Below, piece by piece: positions 1-7,628 of a DNA stretch of 52,960 nucleotides; position 1 is the stretch's first letter, and each line of letters begins with the position of its first letter. The translations under genes were made by a program, and so were the position numbers. The stretch is from JACRPZ01 sp040758255. Its GTDB lineage: Bacteria > Nitrospirota > Thermodesulfovibrionia > UBA6902. The stretch covers positions 1 through 52,960 of the forward strand of contig JBFLVX010000002.1 in NCBI GenBank assembly GCA_040758255.1, in the 5' to 3' direction. Below the pieces are notes generated by a model. The model saw nothing but the letters and a program-made list of their open reading frames with translations. It did not search any database and was not told where the DNA came from.

Positions 1-1362
1 GGAAAATTCCTTGATGCCGTATTTATGCATTTTGCGGTAGAGGGTGGCCAGGTCAATGCCGAGAGCTTTTACTGCAAGTTCTTTGTTGCCGTGGTTCCTT
101 CTAAGTGCATTTATTATTATTTCTTTTTCATATTCAAAAACCATTGACTTGAGCGGGTGAAGCGCGGTGTCGCCGGTATTACCGGCTTCTTCCGTATTTC
201 TCACCTTTGAAGGCAGCTCATGGATTGTAATGTTATCCCCAACGGAAAGAATAACCGCTCTCTCAATAACATTTCTGAGTTCTCTCACATTTCCGGGCCA
301 TTTATAAGACAGCAAAGCTTTCAGAGCCGCCTCGTCTAATACCTTGGCTTTTTTACCTGATGTTACGGCAAATTCATCTAAAAAATGATTCACAAGAATG
401 GGGATATCATCAACCCTCTGCCTTAAAGGCGGAACTTTTATTTCTATAACATTCAATCTGTAGTAAAGATCCTCCCTGAAGCTCTTTTCTTTTATGCAGT
501 TCTCTATATCCTTATTCGTTGCAGAAATTATTCGCACGTCCACAACCTTCTTCTTTGTGTCTCCAAGCGGCGTCAACTCGCCTGATTCAAGAACCTTCAG
601 GAGCTTTGACTGCACCATAAGCGGCATATCTCCTATCTCATCAAGGAAAAGCGTGCCTCCGTCTGCCATCACTATCAAGCCGCTTTTGTCCGTCGATGCT
701 CCGGTAAATGCGCCTTTCTTGTAGCCAAAAAGCTCTGACTCAAGCAGGCCTTCCGGTATTGCGGCGCAGTTCAGTGCCATAAAAGACATGTCTCTCCTCG
801 GGCTGCTGCAGTGGATGGTTTCCGCAACAAGTCCTTTGCCTGTTCCGCTTTCTCCGGTAATTAGTACATTCGCAGTCGTAGGGGCAACTTTCTCGATCGT
901 CTCAAATATCCTGGAAATGGACTCTGACAGTCCTATAATCTCCTTGCAGCCGAATTGCTGGCTCAACTGCCGTCTCAGCTTCATATTTTCAAATGAGAGC
1001 TTGCTGTGTTCAAGTATCCGGCTTATCGTCAGCTTTATCTCATCGTGCATAAAGGGTTTGACAATATAATCAGCGGCTCCCAGTTTCATGGCCTCGACTG
1101 CCGATTCCACAGAACCAAAAGCAGTTATCATTATCACCGGAGTTGAAGGACTTATCTTTTTTGACTGTTCTAAAACGCCAAAGCCGTCAAGCCCGTCCAT
1201 TCTTAAGTCCGTTATTACAAGGTCTATCTCCCCTTCTTTTAATTTTTCGACCGCTTCTATGCCGTTAGAAGCCTTTTCAACAGAGTACCCCTCCCCCAGG
1301 AGAACAAATTCAAGCGCTCTTCTGATGTCTTTTTCATCATCAACAACAAGAATTTTATTCAT
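1..1362 (-). CDS. Sigma-54-dependent response regulator (NtrC family), 3' end cut by window
   Basis: Reading the minus strand from the ATG at 1362 gives 454 residues without a stop, so the gene runs off the left edge. An N-terminal receiver domain begins MNKILVVDDEKDIRRAL with the phospho-acceptor Asp in VITDLRMDG. The AAA+ core follows with Walker A GESGTGKGLVAETIH, the sigma-54 contact loop KKGAFTGAS and Walker B GTLFLDEIGDMP. The visible end (LATYRKMHKYGIKEF-like) is the recognition part of a Fis-type helix-turn-helix, so only a few residues are missing. Its start overlaps the stop of the kinase gene by 8 nt (ATGAATAA), so the two form a cognate pair. I infer that it activates the two sigma-54 promoters at 5878 and 7571 and so controls its own operon. 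Confidence 0.93.
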   Translation of the reverse strand, partial: MNKILVVDDEKDIRRALEFVLLGEGYSVEKASNGIEAVEKLKEGEIDLVITDLRMDGLDGFGVLEQSKKISPSTPVIMITAFGSVESAVEAMKLGAADYIVKPFMHDEIKLTISRILEHSKLSFENMKLRRQLSQQFGCKEIIGLSESISRIFETIEKVAPTTANVLITGESGTGKGLVAETIHCSSPRRDMSFMALNCAAIPEGLLESELFGYKKGAFTGASTDKSGLIVMADGGTLFLDEIGDMPLMVQSKLLKVLESGELTPLGDTKKKVVDVRIISATNKDIENCIKEKSFREDLYYRLNVIEIKVPPLRQRVDDIPILVNHFLDEFAVTSGKKAKVLDEAALKALLSYKWPGNVRELRNVIERAVILSVGDNITIHELPSKVRNTEEAGNTGDTALHPLKSMVFEYEKEIIINALRRNHGNKELAVKALGIDLATLYRKMHKYGIKEFS

Positions 1363-3346
1363 TTTTAATTCCTCTTGCAGGCAGTACAACAGAAAAGATA
1401 CTGCCCTTCCCTTCATAACTTTCTGCCTTTAATTCTCCTCCAAACTTCTTTATAATTTCATAACTTATGGAAAGGCCAAGCCCAGTCCCTTTCTCTTTCG
1501 TCGTGAAAAAAGGGTCAAATATCTTATTGAGAGATTCTGCAGGTATCCCGGTACCAGAATCTATATACTGAATAATGACAGAATTATTATCCCTCATACT
1601 ATTAATTGTTATAGTGCCTGTCCCTCCATCTATGGCATCAGCGGCATTCAACATCAAATTAATAAAAACCTGTACAAGATAGTTCTCATCTACATAAACA
1701 GGTGGGATATCAGAATTCAGATTCCTGATTATCTTGATTTTTTTGAGCTTATTGTCATACTTAACAATATCCAGGGTAGATTCGATAAGATGGTTTATAT
1801 CGCACGGTCGGAAATCCATTTCAGGGAGTTTTGAGAGTTGGGACATCTGGCTAACGATACCGGAAATCCGCATAATATGATGATATATGGTATCAAGGCT
1901 CTCTTTTGTGAAATCATCAGTTGCCCTCTCTTTCAGTATCTGGGCAAAGGAGGAAATAGACGTCAGGGGATTGCCTATTTCATGCGCGATACCGGCAGCA
2001 AGTCTTCCCAGGGCGGCAAGCTTTTCCGAATGCATAATGCCTGCTTCCAGCTTCTTGATCTCCGTAACATCCTGGATCAGTTTAAGCACACCAATGATGT
2101 TATTGTCCTTATCCCTAACAGGAGCAGATGTAACATGAAACGTGCGTCCCTTCTTCCCGAAAAGACCCATAAAAGTGTCATTGCAAATATCTTCCGAAAT
2201 ATCTTTTTTTGTCACGGAAGGAAATACAATCTGACAATCATCCCCTTCCACATTCCCAGCCCATTCCCTGAGGGTCTTGTTTATCCAGAGTATCTTGTGA
2301 CCTTTGTCCAGCAACATGAGTCCCGAGCCGATGGCGCTTACTATGGTATCAAGCTTCTGTTTTTCGAGTAAGACATCTTCCCTTGCTTCTTTTTCAGTCT
2401 TCATCTGTTTTCTGTTTATGAGTATGACTACCGAGGCGCCTAAAAAAACCGTAGTAAAAATCGCGACTGTAAGCCATGAATAAAGCTTCATGCTTCTGCC
2501 AGTTATTGATATAACTTCACTATATGGGGATGAGACGCATACTATCCATGAATTGCTGCCTATATGCACTCTTGAGAAGGCAAGTATCTTATCCTCGCCG
2601 GCAGGCGTAATGTACCTTCCAAAGTCAATTGAGCCTTCAATAACCTTTTTTTCAAGCTCAAAAGAACGATGGCATTTGAAACACTTCTTGTCAGCGCTGT
2701 ACAGGTTATTTCCAATCATCTCAGGCTGAGCAGGGTGGTAAATCAATGTCCCTGCGCTGTCAATCATCCATGCATACCCCCTCTCCCCTGATGTAATGGG
2801 GGTAAGAAATTTTTTATTAATATCATCAATATTAATACTAAGAAAAACTGTGCCTAACAGTCGGCCTTCCTTCTTTATCGGCGTTATCATCTTTAGCCTC
2901 TTATCTTCCTTTGTTAGACTCTCAAGGAAGTAAACCTCTCCCGGCTTCAGCTCTCCGGCAGCATTTAAAAGCCTTATATCATCCTCAGACAATAGGCTGC
3001 CCTTTTTTGGAGAAAAGATCGGAGCCCCGTCTTTATCCAAGACTGTCAGGGACAGATCCATCTCCATATCAGCCTCTTCAAAGGCGGAGGCAATAAATTT
3101 CTCAAGCTCTTTATTTTTATGAACGCCCCTGATCGCCAATAATTTCGCAAGGGATGTTATCTCCTCCTCAAGATGTTCAATGGCATTATAAATGGAATCG
3201 GCGATGGTCTTTGCGATAAGAAGCTGCTGTTTGTTATATTGTTCGGCCAGTTCATCTCGGAGACTTTCATGAAAAATTACGTTCAATGTGATTAGCAGAG
3301 AAACAAGAAATACAAATATAGCCAATATTACTATCTTGCTTTTCAT
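1355..3346 (-). CDS. Membrane sensor histidine kinase with a c-type heme motif in its periplasmic domain
   Basis: The 663-residue protein has a TM helix at about 5-26, a Cache-like extracytoplasmic sensor to about 280, a second TM at about 283-306, a PAS domain at about 330-430, and HisKA plus HATPase domains. The phospho-acceptor His is near 455 in AAGIAHEIGNPLTS. The N box (NLMLNAADAI), G1 (DSGTGIP) and G2 (GTGLGLSIS) are intact, so it should be an active kinase. Unusually, the sensor holds a CXXCH motif (KKCFKCHRS, residues 222-226), the signature for covalent c-type heme. It lies 56 nt after the nonaheme cytochrome gene and overlaps the response regulator. Sensing redox state, or a heme ligand such as a gas, is an inference from these features. 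Confidence 0.93.
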   Translation of the reverse strand: MKSKIVILAIFVFLVSLLITLNVIFHESLRDELAEQYNKQQLLIAKTIADSIYNAIEHLEEEITSLAKLLAIRGVHKNKELEKFIASAFEEADMEMDLSLTVLDKDGAPIFSPKKGSLLSEDDIRLLNAAGELKPGEVYFLESLTKEDKRLKMITPIKKEGRLLGTVFLSINIDDINKKFLTPITSGERGYAWMIDSAGTLIYHPAQPEMIGNNLYSADKKCFKCHRSFELEKKVIEGSIDFGRYITPAGEDKILAFSRVHIGSNSWIVCVSSPYSEVISITGRSMKLYSWLTVAIFTTVFLGASVVILINRKQMKTEKEAREDVLLEKQKLDTIVSAIGSGLMLLDKGHKILWINKTLREWAGNVEGDDCQIVFPSVTKKDISEDICNDTFMGLFGKKGRTFHVTSAPVRDKDNNIIGVLKLIQDVTEIKKLEAGIMHSEKLAALGRLAAGIAHEIGNPLTSISSFAQILKERATDDFTKESLDTIYHHIMRISGIVSQMSQLSKLPEMDFRPCDINHLIESTLDIVKYDNKLKKIKIIRNLNSDIPPVYVDENYLVQVFINLMLNAADAIDGGTGTITINSMRDNNSVIIQYIDSGTGIPAESLNKIFDPFFTTKEKGTGLGLSISYEIIKKFGGELKAESYEGKGSIFSVVLPARGIKNE

Positions 3347-3402
3347 ACATATGAAAATATACTAATTTTATACAGGTGTCAATTTTATGAAAAATTTAGA
3401 TG

Positions 3403-4176
3403 TTATGTCGCCTTATGGCACTTCCCGCAATCCGTAACAGACGAAGCCGTATTCCCGTCATGGCATGCCCCGCAGAATTTACCTTTGTTCATATCATCCA
3501 TAGTCATCTTGCCCGCTGTCTTCCTCATGCCAAACAGTCCGGGATGACAATTATCGCAGGAGAACGCAGCAGAATGGAAGACATGACTGAACGCTGCATT
3601 TCCAATGCCGTCAACCTTGAATGTAAGCTCTTTATTAAAACTTTCCATCTTATGACATCTCCTGCATTCTGATGAAGGAAAGCTCTCCTTCCCATCATGA
3701 CAGGCTCCGCAATATACGCCGCTGTTGATATCTTTCATTGTCACGCGGGCAGCGCCTTTTTTCATTAAAAATATAGATGGATGGCATTTCTTGCAGTTAT
3801 ATTTTGCTGAATGCACATTATGGTTGAACATGGAAGGCAGCGCTGTCCTGTCAAAAGTTATGACCTTTATTGTATGACAGTTGTTGCAGACATCTTTATT
3901 AACGGTTAAATGCTTATGTCCCCTGACATCATGACACTGGTTGCAGTGATAGCCCTTATCCATGTGTAATTGATGAGAAAAAATACCCTGCTTGGGCACG
4001 GCTGAAAACTTCTGATACGAATGACATTTAAAGCACGGAAGCCCCCCTGCTGCCTCATCCGCTGAAATTACATTTACAGGAGTTTCTTCAGCCTTTTTTT
4101 TATCCATCTGCTCAATAGCAGGGGAACAGCCGAGTATAAATAAAACAATGATGCCAGCTAATGATGAGAGTCTCAT
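3403..4176 (-). CDS. Nonaheme c-type cytochrome lipoprotein (cytochrome c3/c7-like)
   Basis: The 257-residue protein has a lipoprotein signal peptide (MRLSSLAGIIVLFILGCSPA, lipidation Cys at 17) and nine CXXCH motifs: CFKCH, CNQCH, CNNCH, CKKCH, CGACH, CRRCH, CDNCH, CGACH and CGKCH. The last part is an internal duplication, visible as two copies of a block containing CHPxxFxMKK/RK...CGACHDG...CxxCHK, typical of the short c7-type repeats. It should be exported and anchored to a membrane as an electron carrier. Its ATG overlaps the stop of the cytochrome b gene by 4 nt (ATGA), implying coupled translation. I infer that it receives electrons from the heptaheme/cytochrome b pair. The terminal acceptor is not evident. 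Confidence 0.92.
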   Translation of the reverse strand: MRLSSLAGIIVLFILGCSPAIEQMDKKKAEETPVNVISADEAAGGLPCFKCHSYQKFSAVPKQGIFSHQLHMDKGYHCNQCHDVRGHKHLTVNKDVCNNCHTIKVITFDRTALPSMFNHNVHSAKYNCKKCHPSIFLMKKGAARVTMKDINSGVYCGACHDGKESFPSSECRRCHKMESFNKELTFKVDGIGNAAFSHVFHSAAFSCDNCHPGLFGMRKTAGKMTMDDMNKGKFCGACHDGNTASSVTDCGKCHKAT

Positions 4177-4895
4177 TTATCAGCCTCTTTTTTATCGCCA
4201 AACTCAATTTCATATTCAAGGGGATGTTCATGCTTCATTTCTTCCAGTGTAATTCTGCCTGTAATCCATACCATGTTCATCGGGAACTTGTCCCATTTCA
4301 GATGCTCATTGTAAAAATGAAAAAAGAGTATGAACACTATTGCGAGCAGCGCCTCGTCACTGTGCATGATGGAGATTAAATCCCATATCCAGTTCACGCT
4401 CCAGGCAGGGAAAAGGTACGACGCCTGTACAGGGAATGCGAGGAAAAGGCCCGACAGCCCAATGATTGTCATGCCCCAGAAGACCGCCCAGTAATCAAAT
4501 TTGTGAATATAGCTGAACCTGCCAAACTGCGGCTTCTTTTTGCTGACCCCTATAAAGTACATCATATTTTTAACAGCATCTGTCAGATCTTTGGGAAGTG
4601 GGATGAGTGACGTGTCTTTGTGAAATCTTATCTTGCCTGATAATATCTTCTTAGTCATATATATAACGTGCCAGGTGAAATCAAGCAGCATGGTAATCCC
4701 TGCGACACGATGTATAATTCCTGCTGTCCTTGCCCCTCCCCACATGCGTATCCACCATTGTGAATGTTCAACCTCTGCGTATTTTAAGGCCCAGCCGGTA
4801 AAAGCAAGGAGTAAAAATGTTGTAAAGAGGACAATATGCTGGATCCTCTCTGTAACATTGAAACGAAGATATTCCTTTGGAAGTTCCTTATTCAT
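4173..4895 (-). CDS. Di-heme cytochrome b, FdnI/HydC-like quinone-interacting membrane subunit
   Basis: I take the start at 4895 (MNKELPKEYLRF), which has a strong GGAGGA ribosome site seven bases upstream; a longer frame to 5015 would overlap the upstream gene deeply and is not needed. The 240-residue protein has four hydrophobic segments with histidines placed as heme b ligands (ERIQHIVLF, AGIIHRVAGI, FTWHVIYM, LFFHFYNEHLKW), matching the formate dehydrogenase gamma/cytochrome b561 family. It overlaps the upstream heptaheme gene by 8 nt and the downstream nonaheme gene by 4 nt. It probably exchanges electrons between the menaquinone pool and the periplasmic multiheme proteins; no formate dehydrogenase or hydrogenase catalytic gene is present here. 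Confidence 0.9.
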   Translation of the reverse strand: MNKELPKEYLRFNVTERIQHIVLFTTFLLLAFTGWALKYAEVEHSQWWIRMWGGARTAGIIHRVAGITMLLDFTWHVIYMTKKILSGKIRFHKDTSLIPLPKDLTDAVKNMMYFIGVSKKKPQFGRFSYIHKFDYWAVFWGMTIIGLSGLFLAFPVQASYLFPAWSVNWIWDLISIMHSDEALLAIVFILFFHFYNEHLKWDKFPMNMVWITGRITLEEMKHEHPLEYEIEFGDKKEADK

Positions 4896-5823
4896 GGTGT
4901 TCCTCCTTCTCTTTTCTGAAGAACCTGTCCCTGATCTCTGAATATGTTTCCAGGACAACATGCCCAACAATGAACGCGAATGTACCGAGCAGGAGCAAGA
5001 TGAGGCCTTTTTCAAAATAGTATGGTACAGGATTATCCTTGCCGATAGGCTTATGGGTTATTGCCGTAACAAATTTCTTTGTAGCGCCTTTATGGCATTT
5101 CCCGCAGGTTTCCATTCTGTTGTCCCATGCGACAGGGGATTTCGGGTCATCCCATTTTCTTATATCATGATAGCCGTGGCACTTAATACAGGTGGGCGCT
5201 TTTTCGTGGCCAAGAACATATTTTTTCCCATGAAAGCTCTCATAATAACTTTCAAGAATATGTGTCCCGAACCCGTATTTTTCTGCAAGTTCTTCCTTTT
5301 CGTGACATTCCCCGCATACCTTCACCACATTCCTGTTATTAACCGGCGATGCGTCATTAGTTTTCGGCGTGATGTAATGTGGCGAACCGTGACAATCAGC
5401 GCATACGGCTCCGTCAGTCTGTCTTTTATCAATAATATTTATCCCGTGTATGCTTTCCTTCCATGAGTTATAAATTTCCCCATGGCACTCTACGCATGCG
5501 GCTACAGCCACAGGGTCCGCCTTCGAATTATGGGATATACTGCTTGCTAAAGCGTATATGTCTGCAGGTGTGTCCGAATTATTTTGTGGCTGGTGTGGAT
5601 TTGCGCTGAATTGTTTATGACAGGAAATACAGTCAATACCTCCATGGACCGATTGGGCATACTTTTCACTATCCACATTAACATCTATCAAACCTTTTTC
5701 TGTTTTGATCTTCCCTTTCATGGTGCTATGACAAGCAAGACATGAAAAAGTATCAGCGCCCGCTGCATCGGCAAAATACAGCAGGATTAACCATAAAAAA
5801 GCCGTAAAATAGACCCTTCTCAC
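4888..5823 (-). CDS. Membrane-anchored heptaheme cytochrome c
   Basis: The 311-residue protein starts with a signal peptide (MRRVYFTAFLWLILLYFADAA) and carries seven CXXCH motifs: CLACH, CISCH, CVECH, CADCH, CGECH, CIKCH and CGKCH. Extra histidines (SVHGG, SIHG, SFHGKK, HGYHD) fit distal axial heme ligands. A single TM helix near the C-terminus (about 272-292, LILLLLGTFAFIVGHVV) leaves a charged cytoplasmic tail. It is the first gene of the redox operon, about 45 nt downstream of a sigma-54 promoter, and overlaps the cytochrome b gene. Together these resemble quinol:periplasm electron-transfer modules known from Geobacter and other anaerobes; the direction of electron flow cannot be read from the sequence. 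Confidence 0.92.
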   Translation of the reverse strand: MRRVYFTAFLWLILLYFADAAGADTFSCLACHSTMKGKIKTEKGLIDVNVDSEKYAQSVHGGIDCISCHKQFSANPHQPQNNSDTPADIYALASSISHNSKADPVAVAACVECHGEIYNSWKESIHGINIIDKRQTDGAVCADCHGSPHYITPKTNDASPVNNRNVVKVCGECHEKEELAEKYGFGTHILESYYESFHGKKYVLGHEKAPTCIKCHGYHDIRKWDDPKSPVAWDNRMETCGKCHKGATKKFVTAITHKPIGKDNPVPYYFEKGLILLLLGTFAFIVGHVVLETYSEIRDRFFRKEKEEHHE

Positions 5824-5877
5824 TAGGACCCCCTTTATTTAAGAATTTTAATACTATCAAAGGATACCACGAAAAAA

Positions 5878-5892
5878 GCATTAACCATGCCA
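5878..5892 (-). promoter_or_regulatory. Sigma-54 (-24/-12) promoter of the cytochrome operon
   Basis: The minus strand reads TTGGCATGGTTAATGC, matching the sigma-54 consensus TGGCACG-N4-TTGC at the invariant GG and GC with correct spacing. The start site should fall near 5866, about 43 nt before the ATG at 5823. The promoter at 7571-7585 is almost the same sequence. Confidence 0.82.
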
Positions 5893-5924
5893 AGATCAAA
5901 GTAATTGATATTTATACAAAATTG

Positions 5925-5980
5925 CAATAACATATTTGCAAGATTGCGAATTTATTTGCAAGATTGCGAATATGTTATTG
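5925..5980. promoter_or_regulatory. Upstream activator sites: two tandem TTTGC-N6-GCGAA boxes inside a larger inverted repeat
   Basis: Two identical 16-bp sites, TTTGCAAGATTGCGAA, lie at 5935-5950 and 5955-5970, with centres 20 bp (about two helical turns) apart. They sit within an outer 17-bp inverted repeat (CAATAACATATTTGCAA at 5925-5941, complement at 5964-5980, one mismatch). The nearest box starts 43 bp upstream of the -24 element. The arrangement fits an NtrC-type enhancer, presumably bound by the regulator encoded at 1-1362. Confidence 0.75.
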
Positions 5981-6094
5981 ATTAAACCTTTCAAATCAGC
6001 CCAATTCTTGTGTTAAATCTGTAATTAAAGAAAAAAAGAGGCTTTTATAAGTTTCGCATCTGAGCAAATCATGAACAATCTCGATGGGTCAAAC

Positions 6095-6325
6095 TTAACA
6101 TAGGAATAGAGGCCATCCGCCTTCTCCAGGCAGGAGTACGTCGAGGTCTCCTGACAATGTCCCCATACTCTCTCTGTCGGCAGTATTAAATTCATACTCA
6201 CCCGGAAGCATCACCCCGAGGGTTTTCTTTGAACCATCACTTAAAAGAACCGTCCTGCTGGTAACCCTGCCGTCGAAATAGATATTTGCGTTCTTTACAA
6301 CCGTCACATTCTTGAGCTCTGACAT
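6095..6325 (-). CDS. ppnP: C-terminally shortened PpnP-like pyrimidine/purine nucleoside phosphorylase (DUF1255 cupin)
   Basis: The start is placed at 6325 (MSELKNVTVVKNANIYFDG), which is the usual N-terminus of the family; an upstream in-frame ATG at 6367 adds 14 residues that do not look like it. The 76 residues align with the first two thirds of PpnP (GVMLPGEYEFNTADRESMG, then LSGDLDVLLPG). The gene then ends at GGWPLFLC plus a stop, whereas the family (about 94-105 residues) continues with a second cupin strand set ending in a Cys-Arg/Ser-Tyr-like tail. I found no continuation in the other two frames of the next 100 nt, so this is a real truncation rather than a simple frameshift. It may be nonfunctional. 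It lies downstream of the three membrane paralogues, after a strong hairpin. Confidence 0.72.
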   Translation of the reverse strand: MSELKNVTVVKNANIYFDGRVTSRTVLLSDGSKKTLGVMLPGEYEFNTADRESMGTLSGDLDVLLPGEGGWPLFLC

Positions 6326-6434
6326 TGAAATACCTCGCATTCTTATTGGATACGATAAATGTACCAAAGACTATGCCTGTTATGCAAGAAACGATAGAGC
6401 CTTCAAGCGGGGAAGCGGAAAGGCGCGGAGGATT

Positions 6435-6456
6435 GAGGGGGGGATAGCCCCCCCTC
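6435..6456 (-). terminator. GC-rich hairpin between the membrane-paralogue genes and ppnP
   Basis: A perfect 9-bp stem, GAGGGGGGG and CCCCCCCTC, closes a 4-nt loop. It begins only six bases after the stop codon at 6462. The T-rich run lies on the plus-strand side, so on the minus strand it would act as a factor-independent block only imperfectly; it may be an mRNA-stabilising or attenuating hairpin limiting ppnP expression. Confidence 0.55.
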
Positions 6457-6461
6457 TTTTA

Positions 6462-6797
6462 TTATTTTGATTCAACAGTGGCTTTGGCGGGTTTCCAACT
6501 CTCTTTGGGAGCATTCACTGCATCTACGATATAACCGATACCCGTTCCGAGGATAGCGCCGCTAACGATGCTCACTGATGCTACGCATGTAATACCCAAA
6601 AGTATCCCAATTGCCATTACAACCCTCACGATCAATGTCGGTTCTACCGGTCCTCCCATCAGATGACTGATTACTATCAGGGACCCGTAGCTTCCGAAGA
6701 AAAACCCGGGAATTATCCCAAAGACTAAAAACCCTATAACCCCAATTCCCGCGCCTATCTTGGTGCCCATCCTTACCATATTATCCCTTGTTTTCAT
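6462..6797 (-). CDS. Small glycine-rich membrane protein, paralogue 3 of 3
   Basis: The 111-residue protein is not a family I recognise. It has two long hydrophobic stretches separated by a short PVEPTLIVRV linker. Glycines are spaced as in helix-packing zippers (GTKIGAGIGVIGFLVFG and SGAILGTGIGYIVDAV). It shares the layout of the next two upstream genes: MKTRD start, GAGxG motif, I/LPG-F/S-x-x-G turn, G-x-PVEP linker, G-x-GIGYI/xD near the end and a charged tail. That makes it a product of tandem duplication. It is transcribed from the sigma-54 promoter at 7571. Its co-regulation with the cytochrome operon suggests an envelope role. Confidence 0.8.
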   Translation of the reverse strand: MKTRDNMVRMGTKIGAGIGVIGFLVFGIIPGFFFGSYGSLIVISHLMGGPVEPTLIVRVVMAIGILLGITCVASVSIVSGAILGTGIGYIVDAVNAPKESWKPAKATVESK

Positions 6798-6844
6798 TTT
6801 GAACTCCTTTAGTTAATTTATCGGTTATTAGATAGTTATATCCC

Positions 6845-7168
6845 TTAAGCCTTCTTTGCTGCCTCTTGCTCTGTTGCAACCTCAACCTTTACTGAATCAA
6901 TTAAGTAACCGATACTCCATCCAATGAGTCCGGGGCCCATGATGCAGGCCGCTGCAGATGCCATTATTCCCATTAACATGGATACTGCAAGCAGTATTCT
7001 TGAAAGAATTGCTCCTCCAAGCGGCGCGCCTGTGACAGCCGTAATTACCTTCAAACCTATAACTCCACCAATCAGGGAACCCGGAAGCAGCCCGGCGAGA
7101 ACGAACAGTACAAGCCCTGCCCCTGTTCCGACATATAATCCTTTCTTTGCCATATCTCTTGTTTTCAT
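6845..7168 (-). CDS. Small glycine-rich membrane protein, paralogue 2 of 3
   Basis: The 107-residue protein begins MKTRDMAKKGLYVGTGAGL and ends with an acidic/basic tail (EVATEQEAAKKA). Two or three hydrophobic segments hold glycine-zipper patterns (GSLIGGVIGLKV and GPGLIGWSIGYLID). The start has an AAAGGAGGA ribosome site. Of the three copies it most resembles 7202-7525 in the first half (LLPGSLIGG versus LLYGSLIGG) and 6462-6797 in the last (IGYLIDSV versus IGYIVDAV), as expected for serial tandem duplication. The function is unknown; no enzymatic residues are apparent. Confidence 0.8.
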   Translation of the reverse strand: MKTRDMAKKGLYVGTGAGLVLFVLAGLLPGSLIGGVIGLKVITAVTGAPLGGAILSRILLAVSMLMGIMASAAACIMGPGLIGWSIGYLIDSVKVEVATEQEAAKKA

Positions 7169-7201
7169 TTTAATTCCTCCTTTCTTTTAATAAAATTTTA
7201 C

Positions 7202-7525
7202 CTAATGTTTAATGGCCTCGTTTGACAAAGCCTTTTTCTTGCCCCATGTCTCAGGATCAACGGCAAGTCCGAACAGATATCCCACTGCGGCAGAGCCTGC
7301 GACAAATACAACAGCAGACAGAAGAACCCCTGTAAGCATTCCTACCGCCACTATTACTCTCTGCAAGATACCGGGCTCAACCGGCGAACCAAATATAGCG
7401 CCCGATATATTAATTCCTATCATACCGCCTATTAATGATCCGTACAGCAGACCAAACAGAGCAAACAGGGCAAGCCCTATTCCAGCTCCTATGTAAGTTA
7501 GATTTTTTGTTACCGTGCTTTTCAT
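7202..7525 (-). CDS. Small glycine-rich membrane protein, paralogue 1 of 3 (promoter-proximal)
   Basis: The 107-residue protein is first in the operon. The TSS expected from the sigma-54 promoter leaves a leader of about 35 nt with a good AAGGAGGA ribosome site. It has the sequences YIGAGIGLALFALFGLLYG and GSLIGGMIGINI, a GSPVEPG linker, a second hydrophobic segment and a basic tail. Glycine-zipper two-helix proteins of this size can oligomerise in membranes, but I do not assign it to a named family. Keeping three copies under a dedicated stress or redox-type promoter suggests a structural, dose-dependent role. Confidence 0.8.
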   Translation of the reverse strand: MKSTVTKNLTYIGAGIGLALFALFGLLYGSLIGGMIGINISGAIFGSPVEPGILQRVIVAVGMLTGVLLSAVVFVAGSAAVGYLFGLAVDPETWGKKKALSNEAIKH

Positions 7526-7570
7526 TTTATTTTCCTCCTTTTCTCTTTTTTGTTTTATAACTTTATAGAT

Positions 7571-7585
7571 GCACTAACCGTGCCA
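7571..7585 (-). promoter_or_regulatory. Sigma-54 (-24/-12) promoter of the membrane-paralogue operon
   Basis: The minus strand reads TTGGCACGGTTAGTGC, a near-perfect match to TGGCACG-N4-TTGC. It differs from the cytochrome-operon promoter at only two of 16 positions. The predicted start is near 7559, 34 nt upstream of the ATG at 7525. Confidence 0.85.
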
Positions 7586-7628
7586 AGCTTTAATTTATTG
7601 AATTTAAAGAGAAAATGGTAGGTTAAAC

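Noticed and set aside
1838..2371. 177-codon plus-strand frame inside the kinase gene
   Set aside because: It lies entirely antisense to conserved PAS and HisKA coding sequence and has no independent support.
4896..5015. 40-residue N-terminal extension of the cytochrome b
   Set aside because: It is Cys/Ser/Arg-rich, overlaps the heptaheme gene by 128 nt, and a strong ribosome site precedes the internal ATG at 4895.
5934..5971. CRISPR-like short tandem repeat
   Set aside because: Only two units with a 2-bp separation and no spacers; it is better read as paired activator sites.
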